NCBI GenBank assembly: GCA_013141175.1
Contig: JABFRN010000001.1
Coordinates: 4,091,121-4,155,120, forward strand
DNA: 64,000 nt
Direction: 5' to 3'
From: Lysobacter sp.
Lineage (GTDB): Bacteria > Pseudomonadota > Gammaproteobacteria > Xanthomonadales > Xanthomonadaceae
Shown: positions 34,690 through 45,139 of the stretch, piece by piece
Position numbering within the stretch: position 1 is the first letter of the stretch
How the letters are laid out: every line of letters begins with the position of its first letter
Notes under the pieces: model-generated
Database searches by the model: none
Told to the model about the DNA's origin: nothing
The model's input: the letters and a program-made list of their open reading frames with translations, nothing else
Program-made: the position numbers and the translations under genes

Positions 34690-35459
34690 GCGTGCATCTG
34701 CTCGAAGACCGCGCGACGCGGCTTTTCATCGGCCTCTCGGCGTTCTTCTGTGTCACCGCATTGCTGGGCGAATTCATCGGCGTGAAGATCTTCGCGCTCG
34801 AGGACACATTGGGCATTGCGCCGCTGGCGTGGAACCTGTTCGGACAGACCGGTTCGCTGAGCTTCACCGCAGGCACCCTGCTGTGGCCGATCATCTTCGT
34901 GTTCACCGATGTGATCAACGAGTTCTACGGCAGTCGCGGTGTGCGGATGATTTCGTGGATCGCGGTGGCGCTGATCCTGTACGGCTTCATCTTCGCTTTC
35001 GCCGCGATTCATCTCTCGCCCGCCCCCTGGTGGGTCGATGCCGCCAAGGACCAGGGCGTGCCGGATTACCAGTCCGCGTACGCTGCCGTATTCGGCCAGG
35101 GTTTGTGGACGATCGCCGGTTCGGTGATCGCGTTCCTGCTCGGCCAGTTGATCGATGTCTCGGTGTTCCACCGCATCCGGCGCATGACCGGCGAAAAATA
35201 CGTCTGGCTGCGCGCCACCGGATCCACGGCGGTCTCGCAACTGGTCGACAGTTTCGTCGTGCTCTACATCGCTTTCGTGCTCGGCCCGCAGCACTGGCCG
35301 ACCTCGCTGTTCATGGCGGTCAGTACCGTCAACTACGCCTACAAGATGCTCGCCGCGATCGCGCTGATCCCGCTGCTTTACCTGATGCGACGCGCGATCA
35401 TCGGCTATCTCGGCGCCGAGCGCGCAGCGCAATTGCGGAACCAAGCGGCAGCCGACTGA
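34686..35459 (+). CDS. yhhQ: VUT-family queuosine-precursor transporter, YhhQ-like
   Basis: 257 residues with six or so membrane segments. Family features of YhhQ/VUT (PF02592) are NLFGQTGSLSFTAGTLLWPIIFVFTDVINEFYG and GSTAVSQLVDSFVVLYIAF. E. coli YhhQ imports 7-deazaguanine precursors of queuosine. ATG at 34686 overlaps the DUF502 stop. The next 166 bp contain no gene. Confidence 0.88.
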   Translation: MSVHLLEDRATRLFIGLSAFFCVTALLGEFIGVKIFALEDTLGIAPLAWNLFGQTGSLSFTAGTLLWPIIFVFTDVINEFYGSRGVRMISWIAVALILYGFIFAFAAIHLSPAPWWVDAAKDQGVPDYQSAYAAVFGQGLWTIAGSVIAFLLGQLIDVSVFHRIRRMTGEKYVWLRATGSTAVSQLVDSFVVLYIAFVLGPQHWPTSLFMAVSTVNYAYKMLAAIALIPLLYLMRRAIIGYLGAERAAQLRNQAAAD

Positions 35460-35625
35460 CCGCAGCCGACCGATCCACCGTCCCTGCGGCCAGCCGGTCC
35501 GCGCAATGACCTTTGGCCGATGCCTTCGCCGGCCGTTCGAGCGACGCTTGCGCTGCAATCGCAGCGCATCGTCGCTGCCCCACTCAATCGCCGCCCGTCG
35601 CCGGCGACCCCGCTGGAGTTCCCCC

Positions 35626-37458
35626 ATGACCGCCACAACCCTCTCCCGCCCGTCCGCATTCCTCGTGTGCGCCATCGCAACCGCCCTGCTCGGCGGTGTC
35701 GTCATCGCTCCGCAAGCCCATGCCGCCGAACGGACAGCAGCGGCGACTTCCGAATCCAAGGCGACGCAACTGGACCGTCTGTACGCCGAATTCTGGGAAG
35801 CATCGCTGAAGCTCAATCCGTTGCAGGCGACGTTCCAGGGCGACAACCGCTACAACGACCAGTTGCCGAACTTCCTGACCGAGGCTTCGCGCAAGGAAGC
35901 GCATGCGTTCACCGTGCGCTGGCTCGAACGGGCGGAAGCCATCGGCCCGGACGGGCTGAGCGGGCAAGACCGGTTGAGCTACGACATCTTCGTCAAGAAC
36001 GCGAAGGACACGCTCGAAAGCGAGGCATTCCCGACCTATCTGATGCCGGTCGACCAGTTCAACAATATCGCTGCGTTCGCCGCGCAGCTCGGCTCGGGCA
36101 GCAATGCGCAGCCGTTCAAGACCGTGAAGGACTATGACGATTGGCGCGCGCGCGGCGGAAAACTGGCGCCGATCTTCGATCAGGCCATCGTCAACATGCG
36201 CGAAGGCATGCGCCAGGGCGTCGTCCAGCCCAAGGCGCTGATGCAGAAAGTGCTGCCGCAGTTCGATGCGCTGATCGCGGACCAGGCCGACAAGACCCTG
36301 TTCTGGGGGCCGGTCAAGAACATGCCCGCCACGTTCTCCGACGCCGACAAAGCGCGGATCACCGCCGAATACAAGGCGATGATCGAACAGGAGATCATGC
36401 CGGCGTATCGGCGCGTCCGCGAGTTCATCGCAAAGGAATATCTCCCCGCCTGCCGCGATACCGCCGGCATGGGCGGCCTGCCGAACGGGCAGGCGTGGTA
36501 CGCGTTCAATGCGTATCTCAATACCACGACGCGTCGGACCCCCGCGCAGATCCACCAGACCGGGCTCGACGAGGTCGCGCGCATCCACGGCGAAATGCGC
36601 GCGGTCATGCAGCAGGTCGGCTTCAAGGGTTCGCTGCAGGAATTCTTCAAACACGTCAACACCGACAAGCGGTTCGAGTTCGCATCGGAAGAAGCGCTGC
36701 TGGCGCATTACCGCGGCATCGAAGCGACGCTGGAACCGGGCTTGAACCGCATGTTCAATCTCAAACCGAAAGCGGGCTTCGAAATTCGTCCGGTGGAAGC
36801 CTTCCGCGCCCAATCGGCCGCCGGCGGCCAGTACCAGTCGCCCAGCGAGGACGGCTCGCGCCCGGGTGTTTTCTACGTGAACACCTACGACCTGCCCAGC
36901 CGCAAGACCTGGGACAGCGAGGATCTGTTCCTGCACGAAGCCAAGCCCGGCCATCACTTCCAGCTCGCGATCCAGCAGGAACTGAAAGGACTGCCCAATT
37001 TCCGTCGTTTCGGCGGCGAGACCGCCTACATCGAAGGCTGGGGGCTGTATTCGGAAACCATCGGCAAGGAGCTGGGCATCCTCAAAGACCCGTACATGTA
37101 CTTCGGCATGCTGCAGAACGAGCTGTGGCGCTCGATCCGCCTCGTCGTCGACACCGGTTTCCACAGCAAGGGCTGGACGCGCGAGCAGGTGATCCAATAC
37201 ATGCTCGAAAACTCGGCGACCAGCGAGACCGACGCGGTCGCCGAAGCCGAACGCTACATGGCGATTCCCGGCCAGGCACTGGCCTACAAGACCGGCCAGC
37301 TCAAGATCACCGAACTGCGCGCCCGCGCCGAGAAAGCGCTGGGCAGCCGTTTCGACGTGAAAGCCTTCCACGACGAAGTGCTGAAGGACGGCTCGGTGCC
37401 GCTGGATGTGCTGGAAGCGAAGATCGACCGCTGGATCGCCGCGCAACAGAAACCATAG
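35626..37458 (+). CDS. DUF885 family exported protein (metallopeptidase-like)
   Basis: 610 residues with a signal peptide (about 1-32, ending AHAAE). DUF885 proteins carry HExxxGH-type zinc motifs; here HEAKPGHHF (about 438-446) followed by EGWGLYSE, where the Glu may be a third ligand. ATG at 35626 has GGAG about 8 nt upstream. A peptidase of the periplasm is the most likely role. It ends at a strong bidirectional terminator. Confidence 0.88.
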   Translation: MTATTLSRPSAFLVCAIATALLGGVVIAPQAHAAERTAAATSESKATQLDRLYAEFWEASLKLNPLQATFQGDNRYNDQLPNFLTEASRKEAHAFTVRWLERAEAIGPDGLSGQDRLSYDIFVKNAKDTLESEAFPTYLMPVDQFNNIAAFAAQLGSGSNAQPFKTVKDYDDWRARGGKLAPIFDQAIVNMREGMRQGVVQPKALMQKVLPQFDALIADQADKTLFWGPVKNMPATFSDADKARITAEYKAMIEQEIMPAYRRVREFIAKEYLPACRDTAGMGGLPNGQAWYAFNAYLNTTTRRTPAQIHQTGLDEVARIHGEMRAVMQQVGFKGSLQEFFKHVNTDKRFEFASEEALLAHYRGIEATLEPGLNRMFNLKPKAGFEIRPVEAFRAQSAAGGQYQSPSEDGSRPGVFYVNTYDLPSRKTWDSEDLFLHEAKPGHHFQLAIQQELKGLPNFRRFGGETAYIEGWGLYSETIGKELGILKDPYMYFGMLQNELWRSIRLVVDTGFHSKGWTREQVIQYMLENSATSETDAVAEAERYMAIPGQALAYKTGQLKITELRARAEKALGSRFDVKAFHDEVLKDGSVPLDVLEAKIDRWIAAQQKP

Positions 37459-37480
37459 GCTCCCGCCATCGTGTCGACGA

Positions 37481-37508
37481 CAGAACGCCCGCATCTGCGG
37501 GCGTTCTG
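37481..37508. terminator. Bidirectional hairpin terminator
   Basis: A perfect 12-bp stem (CAGAACGCCCGC, 37481-37492) with an ATCT loop and its complement at 37497-37508 sits between two converging genes (DUF885 on plus, glutamate-synthase-like on minus). The stem is strong but the T-tract is short. Confidence 0.75.
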
Positions 37509-37517
37509 CGTTGCGGC

Positions 37518-39143
37518 TCAATACGACTTGCTGATCCGCATCGCCCGCACGCGATCCGGCGGCCCGAAAGCATCGCTGCGCGCCTCCTGCCAGTAATCGC
37601 GGAAGACCGAATGATCCGCGGTGCCGTCGAGCAGCGCGCCGGGCTGCAGAAAACGATACAGCGCACCGAGCGAGCGCACTTCGGTCGGCGACACCCGGCG
37701 CAGCACGTGTTCCGGGCCGAGTTCCGAAGGATGTTCCAGCCCCGCCGCGCACAGCAGTTCGCGCAGCGCCTTCAGGGTGTTGTCATGGAAGCGATGCACG
37801 CGGGTCGCCTTGTCCGGCACATCGAGTTTCTGCCAGCGCGACGGGTCCTGCGTCGCGATGCCGGTCGGACAGCGGCCGGTATGGCAGCTCTGCGCCTGGA
37901 TGCAGCCCAGCGCGAACATGAAACCGCGCGCGGCATTGCACCAGTCCGCGCCCATCGACAGGGTGCGCGCGATGTCGAATGCACTGGCGATGCGCCCTGC
38001 GGCGCCGATCCTGATGTGATCGCGCAGATTCAATCCGACCAGGGTGTTGTGCACCAGCATCAAGCCTTCGTGCATCGGCACGCCGACGTGATCGATGAAT
38101 TCCGCAGGCGCCGCACCGGTACCGCCTTCGCCGCCGTCGACGACGATGAAATCCGGCAGCAGCCCCGTCTCGAGCATCGCCTTGGCGATCGCGAACCACT
38201 CCCACGGATGGCCGATCGCGAGCTTGAACCCGGTCGGTTTTCCGCCGGAGAGCGCGCGCATCCTCGCGATGCATTCGAGCAGTTCGACCGGCGTGGAAAA
38301 CGCCGAGTGTCGCGCCGGGGACACGCAATCCACACCTTGCTTCACGCCACGGGTCGCGGCGATTTCGGCACTGACCTTCGCCGCCGGCAATACCCCGCCG
38401 TGGCCGGGCTTCGCGCCCTGCGAGAGCTTCAGCTCGATCATCTTCACCTGGGGATCGCGCGCGTTCTGCGCGAAACGGTCGGCGTTGAAACTGCCGTCGT
38501 CGTTGCGGCAACCGAAATAGCCGCTGCCGATCTCCCAGACCAGATCGCCGCCATGCTCGCGGTGATACGACGAGATCGAACCTTCGCCGGTGTCGTGATA
38601 GAAGCCGCCGCGCTTCGCGCCGTCGTTGAGCGCGCGGATCGCGTTCGCGGAAAGCGCGCCGAAACTCATCGCCGAGATGTTGAACACGCTGGCGTCGTAA
38701 GGCTGCGCGCACTGCGCGCCGATACGGATGCGGAAATCCGGCGATGCGATCTCCGTGGGCATGATCGAATGATTGATCCATTCGTATTCGTCGCCGTAGA
38801 CATCCTGCTGCGTGCCGAACGGCCGGGTATCGTTCTCGGACTTCGCGCGCTGGTAGACCAACGCGCGCTGCTGCCGCGAGTACGGCACCTCGGCGGTATC
38901 GGATTCGATGAAGTATTGCCGCATCTCCGGGCCGATCGATTCCAGTCCATAGCGGAAATGCGCGAGGATCGGATAGTTGCGGCGCAGAGTGCTGCGGGTC
39001 TGCAGCAGATCCCAGGTGCCCAGCGCCGCGAACGCGCCGAAGACGACGACAGCCCCGAGCCATCCGGTGCCGGAAGATGCCGCGAGAATCGCCGATGCAG
39101 CGGTCAGGGCCAGACAGAGATGGAAAACGGAGTAGCGCGACAT
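37518..39143 (-). CDS. FMN-binding glutamate-synthase-family protein
   Basis: 541 residues. N-terminal membrane segments (about 5-45) are followed by the glutamate synthase FMN-binding barrel (about 120-490): SAMSFGALSANAIRALN, ELKLSQGAKPGHGG, FIVVDGGEGGTGAAP, and the Cys cluster CHTGRCPTGI that in GltB binds a 3Fe-4S centre. The amidotransferase domain of true GltB is absent, so it does not make glutamate from glutamine on its own; the physiological reaction of this stand-alone, membrane-linked form is unknown. Start ATG at 39143. Confidence 0.85.
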   Translation of the reverse strand: MSRYSVFHLCLALTAASAILAASSGTGWLGAVVVFGAFAALGTWDLLQTRSTLRRNYPILAHFRYGLESIGPEMRQYFIESDTAEVPYSRQQRALVYQRAKSENDTRPFGTQQDVYGDEYEWINHSIMPTEIASPDFRIRIGAQCAQPYDASVFNISAMSFGALSANAIRALNDGAKRGGFYHDTGEGSISSYHREHGGDLVWEIGSGYFGCRNDDGSFNADRFAQNARDPQVKMIELKLSQGAKPGHGGVLPAAKVSAEIAATRGVKQGVDCVSPARHSAFSTPVELLECIARMRALSGGKPTGFKLAIGHPWEWFAIAKAMLETGLLPDFIVVDGGEGGTGAAPAEFIDHVGVPMHEGLMLVHNTLVGLNLRDHIRIGAAGRIASAFDIARTLSMGADWCNAARGFMFALGCIQAQSCHTGRCPTGIATQDPSRWQKLDVPDKATRVHRFHDNTLKALRELLCAAGLEHPSELGPEHVLRRVSPTEVRSLGALYRFLQPGALLDGTADHSVFRDYWQEARSDAFGPPDRVRAMRISKSY

Positions 39144-39202
39144 GGAACCCCCGGCAGGATGCGCGCGGTTCGCGCAAGTCGATGCGCGCAACTGCACACC
39201 GA

Positions 39203-39286
39203 TGGTGCCCGGGGCGGGACTCGAACCCGCACGACCTGCGTCGGGGGATTTTAAGTCCCCTGCGTCTACCATTTCGCCACCCGGGC
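39203..39286 (-). tRNA. tRNA-Leu (anticodon UAA)
   Basis: An 84-nt gene including encoded CCA. The acceptor stem GCCCGGG pairs with CCCGGGC. The anticodon loop is CTTAAAA in a 5-bp stem (GGGGA/TCCCC), giving UAA. The long variable arm (class II) and the T arm GGTTCGAGTCC are present. It is the last of a run of three tRNA genes. Confidence 0.95.
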
Positions 39287-39365
39287 GCGCGCATAGGGTG
39301 CCTGAGCGGAAGCGCATTGGAAACCACGCCCGCGAAAGCACGCCTGGGAAAGCGCGCGGCGCGGG

Positions 39366-39391
39366 CAACAAAAAACCCGCCGAAGCGGGTT
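39366..39391 (-). terminator. Hairpin between tRNA-Cys and tRNA-Leu
   Basis: Read on the minus strand, AACCCGC-TTCG-GCGGGTT is followed by TTTTTTG. This is a standard intrinsic terminator shape lying between tRNA-Cys and tRNA-Leu, so either Leu has its own promoter or the hairpin is leaky. Confidence 0.8.
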
Positions 39392-39402
39392 CTTTGGAAA
39401 TA

Positions 39403-39476
39403 TGGAGGCCTGGGTCGGAATCGAACCGGCGTACGCGGCTTTGCAGGCCGCTGCATGACCACTCTGCCACCAGGCC
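39403..39476 (-). tRNA. tRNA-Cys (anticodon GCA)
   Basis: A 74-nt gene with encoded CCA. Acceptor GGCCTGG, anticodon loop CTGCAAA, T arm GGTTCGATTCC, discriminator U as required for cysteinyl-tRNA synthetase. It is the middle gene of the Gly-Cys-Leu run downstream of pgsA, an order usual in xanthomonads. Confidence 0.96.
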
Positions 39477-39489
39477 AGTGACTTCCTTG

Positions 39490-39518
39490 CTTAAAAACAA
39501 ACCCCGGCGAACCGGGGT
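39490..39518 (-). terminator. Hairpin between tRNA-Gly and tRNA-Cys
   Basis: On the minus strand ACCCCGG-TTCG-CCGGGGT is followed by TTGTTTTTAA. It has a perfect 7-bp stem with a stable tetraloop and a T-rich tail, between tRNA-Gly and tRNA-Cys. Confidence 0.8.
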
Positions 39519-39529
39519 CTACTTGAATC

Positions 39530-40230
<701 letters not shown>

Positions 40231-40234
<4 letters not shown>

Positions 40235-42138
40235 GAAGATCCTTGTGGTTCGATGCCGTGGAGCGTCGCGTAGATGCGCTCGGCCAGCGCGGCGTTGATG
40301 CCTTCGACGCGCGCGATCTCTTCGATCCCCGCCGCCTTCAGACCGCCCAACCCTCCGAAATGCCGCAACAGATTAGCGCGTCGGCGCGGCCCGATGCCCG
40401 GAATATCTTCCAGGCGGCTCACGTTCCTGGCTTTCTGCCGCCTGCCTCGATGGCCGGTGATGGCAAACCTGTGCGCTTCGTCGCGGACCTGCTGGATCAA
40501 CTGCAGCCCCAACGAACCCGCACCCGGGTGCAGTTCGCGCCCGTCGGGCAACAACAGGGTCTCGTCGCCGGGGCGGCGGGCCTCGCCCTTGGAAACGCCG
40601 ACGACATGGACATCGACGACCCCGAAATCGGCCAGCACCGCATGGGCCTGGGCCACCTGCCCGGCGCCACCGTCGATCAACAGCAGATCCGGCAGCACCG
40701 CACGGGTCGGACTCGCGTCATTGCCGGGCGGCCGGGTTTCGGGCCCAACAGGCGCCTCGACGGCTTCGGCCGCCTTCCGGAACCGGCGTTCCAACGCCTG
40801 GCGCATCGCGGCGTAGTCGTCGCCCGGCTCGATTCCATCGATGTTGTAGCGGCGGTACTGGCCGCGTACCGGACCGTCGGCATCGAACACCACGCAAGAC
40901 GCCACCGTGGCCTCGCCCATGGTGTGGCTGATGTCGAAACATTCGATCCGCTGCGGCACCTCGTCCAGACCCAGCAGATCGCGCAGTGCATCGGCGCGCG
41001 CACGCTGCGCGGCGTTGCTGCCGATCTCGGCGGCGAGGGTTTGCTCGGCATTGCGGCGCACCAGGTCGAGGTATCCAGCGCGCTCGCCGCGCACGCTCGT
41101 CTTGATCAGGACCTTGCGGCCCGCGGTCGCACCCAATGCCTCTTCGATCAACTCGCGCTCGGGAATCTCGCGATCCAATACGATCTCGCGCGGCGGCGCC
41201 TGTTCGGCGTAGTACTGCGAGACGAACGCGCCGAGCACTTCCTCGGCGCTGTCTTCGCCGTTGGTCTTCGGAAAGAAACTGCGGGTGCCCAGGTTGCGGC
41301 CGTCGCGGAACATCAGCAGCAGCACGCAGGCCTGCGCGCCGCGCATGGCGCAGGCGAGCACATCGAGATCGGCAGCGTTGCCATCGACGTATTGCCGCGA
41401 CTGCAGCTTGCGGATCGATGCGACCAGATCGCGCAGCCGCGCCGCTTCCTCGAAATCGAGCCGCTCGCTGGCCGATTCCATCGCGGTGGTCAGTTCGGTG
41501 GTCAGGTCGTCGCTGCGGCCGTCGAGCAGCATCGTCGCCTGGCGCACCGCATCGGCGTAGTCGCGCGCCTGCACCAGGCCCACGCAGGGCGCGCTGCAGC
41601 GACCGATCTGGTATTGCAGGCACGGCCGCGAGCGGTTGCGGAACACGCTGTCCTCGCAGCTGCGCAGGCGGAAGATCTTCTGCATCAGGTTCAACGTGTC
41701 GCGCACCGCCAGCACGCTGGGATACGGCCCGAAGTAGCGGCCGGGCAGCGATCGCGCGCCGCGGTGGAATGCGATCCGCGGCCAGGACTCCCGGGTCAGC
41801 ACCACGAAGGGATAGCTCTTGTCGTCGCGCAGCAGCACGTTGTAGCGCGGGTGCAGCGACTTGATCAGCTGGTTTTCCAGCAGCAGCGCTTCGGTCGCGG
41901 TGCGGGTGACGGTCACGTCCATGCGCGCGATCTGCGCGACCATCGACGCGGTGCGGGTCGGCAACGCCTTGGTGAAATAACTGGCGACGCGCTTCTTCAG
42001 CGCCGCGGCCTTGCCGACGTACAGCAGGCTGCCGTCGGCGGCGTACATCCGGTAAACGCCGGGTGCGGTGGTCAGATCACGGGCGTAGGCGCGGCCGTCG
42101 AATGCATCGTCGGCCGCCGGGTCGTGACCGGCGGTCAT
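40231..42138 (-). CDS. uvrC: Excinuclease ABC subunit C
   Basis: 635 residues. UvrC makes both incisions in nucleotide excision repair. In order: GIY-YIG nuclease (about 25-105, GVYRMYAADGSLLYVGKA), a Cys-containing region (CLQYQIGRCSAPC), UVR domain (about 200-240), the RNase H-like nuclease (ECFDISHTMGEATVAS, LLIDGGAGQV), and C-terminal helix-hairpin-helix repeats (LEDIPGIGPRRRANLLRHFGG). ATG at 42138 overlaps the upstream gene's stop. Confidence 0.96.
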
Positions 42139-43565
42139 TCGCCGATGGGGATCTGACGGAGACTGCCATCGGCGGAATCGAAGCGCAGCACCGCGTGCGC
42201 GTCGGTGTCGGCGATCCAGATGATGCCGTTGGCCACGGCCAGACCCGAGGGCGCATGCAGCCGTTGCGGCAGGTTGACCGTGCTCAGCTCGCCGCCACCC
42301 AGGCGCAGGGTGCGCAACTGGTCGTTGCCGCTGTCGGCGATCCACAGCACCGGCGAGGAGCCATCGAGTGCGACCGCCTGCGGCTGCTGCAGCAGCGCAT
42401 CGCTGCGCGAGCCGCCGATATTGCCGAACCGCCATGCGCCCTGTCCGACCAGCGTCGTCACCTGGCGCGTGCGCAGATGCACGCTGCGGATCGCGGAACC
42501 GGCTTCATCGCAGACATAGAGGATCTGCTGGACGATGGTCAGCGCACTGGGACCGGCGAACGCAGCGGCGGGGCCGACACCATCGATCAGGTCCATCGCG
42601 CCGGAACCCGCCAACAGCGTCAACGAGCGCTCGCCCAGATCGTAAGCCCAGAGCTTGTTGTCGCCGGCGGTGGCGATGCAGATCATGTTGGACGGCGAAA
42701 TCGCGACACCGCGCGGCTGGTCCAGCGCCACCGAGCGCGGATCGTGGATCACGCCTTCGTTCGGCTGGCCCGGGCGGCCTGCACCGCAGAGCGTGTCGAC
42801 ATCGCCGGTGCTGAGCTTGATCCGCCGTACCGCGTGATTGCCGGTGTCGGCGATATACAGCGCATCGCGCTGCAGGCACAGGCCCTGCGGATTCTGGAAC
42901 GCGGCCAATTCCATCGGGCCATCGATGAAACCGGGGCCGCCGCTGCCGAATTGGCGGTGGATCCGGCCGGCGGGCGTGCATTCGAGCACCCGATGATGGC
43001 CGGAATCGACCACGTACAGATACTGCTGGTTGGCGGCGATCCCCATCGGGAAGCGCAGCGGCAGGTCGGGTTCGCGATTGCGGCGCAGTTCGATCGGTTC
43101 GAGGTTGAGCGACTGCGGGACCTCTTCGGCGCGGAGCTTGGCGATCTGCGCATCCAGCTCACGCACCGGCGTATCGCCGACGATGCGGTCGCGCACGCGG
43201 CCCTCGCCATCGATCAGCACCACCGTCGGCCATGCATCGATGCTGTAGTGCTGCCACAGCACCCAATCGGCGTCGTGGGCGATCGGAAAATCGAGCGGCA
43301 CCCGATGCAGGCGCTTCAGCACCCGTTTCGGATCGCGCTCATGATCGAAACGCGGCACGTGGATCGCAACCACGTGCAGATGCTCGCCATAGCGTTTGCG
43401 CAGGGTCGCGAGATCGGTCAACCGCTGCTGGCACCAGGCGGAGCCCGCATTGACGAACGCGAGCGCAGTGACCCGCCCGCGCAGTTGTCCCATGCGCAAA
43501 GGCTTGGCCAGATTCAGCCATTCGAGACTGGCCGGAAATTCGGGGGCGGGCGACTTGTCCATCAT
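42135..43565 (-). CDS. Thioredoxin-like/NHL-repeat protein
   Basis: 476 residues. The thioredoxin/TlpA-like domain (about 5-150) has NAGSAWCQQRL where CxxC is expected, so it has only one Cys. The NHL-repeat propeller (about 165-470) has at least five units, with blade starts such as FPMGIAANQQYLYVVDSGHHRV and NPQGLCLQRDALYIADTGNHAVR. No signal peptide is visible, unlike many relatives. It is translationally coupled to uvrC by ATGA. It resembles the NHLRC2 architecture; the role is unknown. Confidence 0.85.
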   Translation of the reverse strand: MMDKSPAPEFPASLEWLNLAKPLRMGQLRGRVTALAFVNAGSAWCQQRLTDLATLRKRYGEHLHVVAIHVPRFDHERDPKRVLKRLHRVPLDFPIAHDADWVLWQHYSIDAWPTVVLIDGEGRVRDRIVGDTPVRELDAQIAKLRAEEVPQSLNLEPIELRRNREPDLPLRFPMGIAANQQYLYVVDSGHHRVLECTPAGRIHRQFGSGGPGFIDGPMELAAFQNPQGLCLQRDALYIADTGNHAVRRIKLSTGDVDTLCGAGRPGQPNEGVIHDPRSVALDQPRGVAISPSNMICIATAGDNKLWAYDLGERSLTLLAGSGAMDLIDGVGPAAAFAGPSALTIVQQILYVCDEAGSAIRSVHLRTRQVTTLVGQGAWRFGNIGGSRSDALLQQPQAVALDGSSPVLWIADSGNDQLRTLRLGGGELSTVNLPQRLHAPSGLAVANGIIWIADTDAHAVLRFDSADGSLRQIPIGE

Positions 43566-43607
43566 CCGACCAGCATCCCTAGTCTGTGCACGAGCGTCAA
43601 CCTGCCA

Positions 43608-44096
43608 TCATCCATAGGTTCGTCCGGAGTGGGGTCGTCCGGGGGCGAGTCTTTCGACGATCCCGGCCGCCGCCGCATCGACCATCGCCCACACCCGGCG
43701 GAAATCCTCGCCACCCCCGGTGTACGGGTCGGGAATCTCGGCACCAGCGCCCATCCCCGCCCATTCCAGCAGCAGCGCGGCCTGCGCGGAGGCGCCGCGC
43801 GGCGCCATGGCACGCACATCGCGCAGCACGCTGTGGTCGGCGCAGAGCAGCCAGTCGAAGTGCTCGAAGTCGGCGGTACGCAGTTTGCGGGCGCGCTGGC
43901 CTCGGATATCGACCCCGGCACCGGCCGCCACCGCAATGCTGCGGTGGTCCGGCGGCTCGCCGGCATGCCAACCGCCGGTCCCTGCGGAATCCACCACGAC
44001 CCAGTCCAGACCGCTGCGCTCGAGATGGGCGCGGGCCGCACCCTCGGCCAGCGGCGACCGGCAGATATTGCCCAGGCACACCATCAACAGCCGCAC
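43608..44096 (-). CDS. Low-molecular-weight protein tyrosine phosphatase
   Basis: 162 residues. The active-site loop CLGNICRS has nucleophile Cys7 and Arg13. The general acid Asp is in DPYTGG (about 123). In many bacteria such enzymes dephosphorylate the Wzc-type tyrosine kinase of exopolysaccharide export, but no partner is present here. It starts 3 nt after kdsB, and is the last member of the lpxK-kdsB group. Confidence 0.92.
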   Translation of the reverse strand: MRLLMVCLGNICRSPLAEGAARAHLERSGLDWVVVDSAGTGGWHAGEPPDHRSIAVAAGAGVDIRGQRARKLRTADFEHFDWLLCADHSVLRDVRAMAPRGASAQAALLLEWAGMGAGAEIPDPYTGGGEDFRRVWAMVDAAAAGIVERLAPGRPHSGRTYG

Positions 44097-44099
44097 GGT

Positions 44100-44876
44100 T
44101 CAGGTCCCGCCCGTCGCCGCGAGATGGCGCTCGGCGCGTTCCAGATCCTCGGGCGTATCGATCCCCGGCGGAAACGCCGCAGGCGTGATCGCGACCGCGA
44201 TCCGGTGCCCGGCTTCCAGCGCACGCAGCTGTTCGAGCGATTCGATCCGCTCCAGCGGCGATGGCGGCAGCGTCGCGAACTGTTTGAGGAAGCCGGCGCG
44301 GTAGCCGTAGATACCGATATGGCGGAGCCAAGGGCCCCCGGGTGGCATCGAATCTCGATCCCGGGCGAAGGCGTCCCGGGGCCATGGAACCGGCGCACGG
44401 CTGAAATACAGGGCGTCACCATTGCCGGCGCGCACCAGCTTCACGGTGTTCGGATCGAGCAGCGCAGCGATGTCGTCGATCCCTGTCGCCAGCGTGCTCA
44501 TCGGCGCATCCGAGGCGACCAGGGTGTCCGCGACCGCACGGATCCCGGCAGCCGGCGCAAAGGGCTCGTCGCCCTGCAGGTTCACCACGACGGTGTCGTC
44601 GCTCCAGCCGGCCCGGGTCGCGCATTCGGCCAGACGGTCGGTGCCCGAGACGTGCGTGTCTGCGGTCATCGCGATCCGTACGCCGCTTGCGGCCAGCGCG
44701 TCGGCGATGCGCGCGTCGTCGGTGGCGACCCAGACTTCGCGGGCCCCCGCTGCCAGCGCGCGCCGGGCGACGTGCAGCACCAGCGGTTCTCCGCCGAGCA
44801 GGCGCAGCGGTTTGCCCGGCAGCCGGGATGCGGCGTAGCGGGCGGGAATGGCGACGACGAAATCCACGGCGTTCAT
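44100..44876 (-). CDS. kdsB: CMP-KDO synthetase (3-deoxy-manno-octulosonate cytidylyltransferase)
   Basis: 258 residues. It activates KDO for lipid A/LPS inner core. Motifs are [15 protein letters not shown] (CTP binding), VNLQGDEPF, and the [13 protein letters not shown] segment. ATG at 44876 overlaps the stop of the small membrane gene upstream. Placement next to lpxK and msbA fits LPS synthesis. Confidence 0.95.
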   Translation of the reverse strand: MNAVDFVVAIPARYAASRLPGKPLRLLGGEPLVLHVARRALAAGAREVWVATDDARIADALAASGVRIAMTADTHVSGTDRLAECATRAGWSDDTVVVNLQGDEPFAPAAGIRAVADTLVASDAPMSTLATGIDDIAALLDPNTVKLVRAGNGDALYFSRAPVPWPRDAFARDRDSMPPGGPWLRHIGIYGYRAGFLKQFATLPPSPLERIESLEQLRALEAGHRIAVAITPAAFPPGIDTPEDLERAERHLAATGGT

Positions 44877-45139
44877 CGGCCCTTCGTCCTCTGCAGAGCA
44901 GCCACTGCAACCCAGGCCCAACCGGCAACCGCAAGACCCAGCCACAGGAAAGCGACCGCGAAGCATTTCCCCGCGAAATCGATGAACGGGAAGGAATTCA
45001 ATTTCGGCTGCTGCAACAACAGCGGCCACAGTTCCAGTTCGACGAAATCCAGCATCGTCGAAACCCCCAGCCACATCGGCACCAGCCAGCCGGCCGAGAG
45101 CAGCGCGATCGGCGCGCGGAACCGCAGGATTCTGGTCAT
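44873..45139 (-). CDS. Small membrane protein between lpxK and kdsB
   Basis: 88 residues with two hydrophobic segments ([22 protein letters not shown] and [28 protein letters not shown]). It overlaps both lpxK (ATGA) and kdsB (ATGA), so it is firmly in the operon. In many proteobacteria the gene at this place is a Trm112-like YcaR, which this is not. Function unknown; a small LPS-assembly membrane factor is possible. Confidence 0.75.
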   Translation of the reverse strand: MTRILRFRAPIALLSAGWLVPMWLGVSTMLDFVELELWPLLLQQPKLNSFPFIDFAGKCFAVAFLWLGLAVAGWAWVAVAALQRTKGR

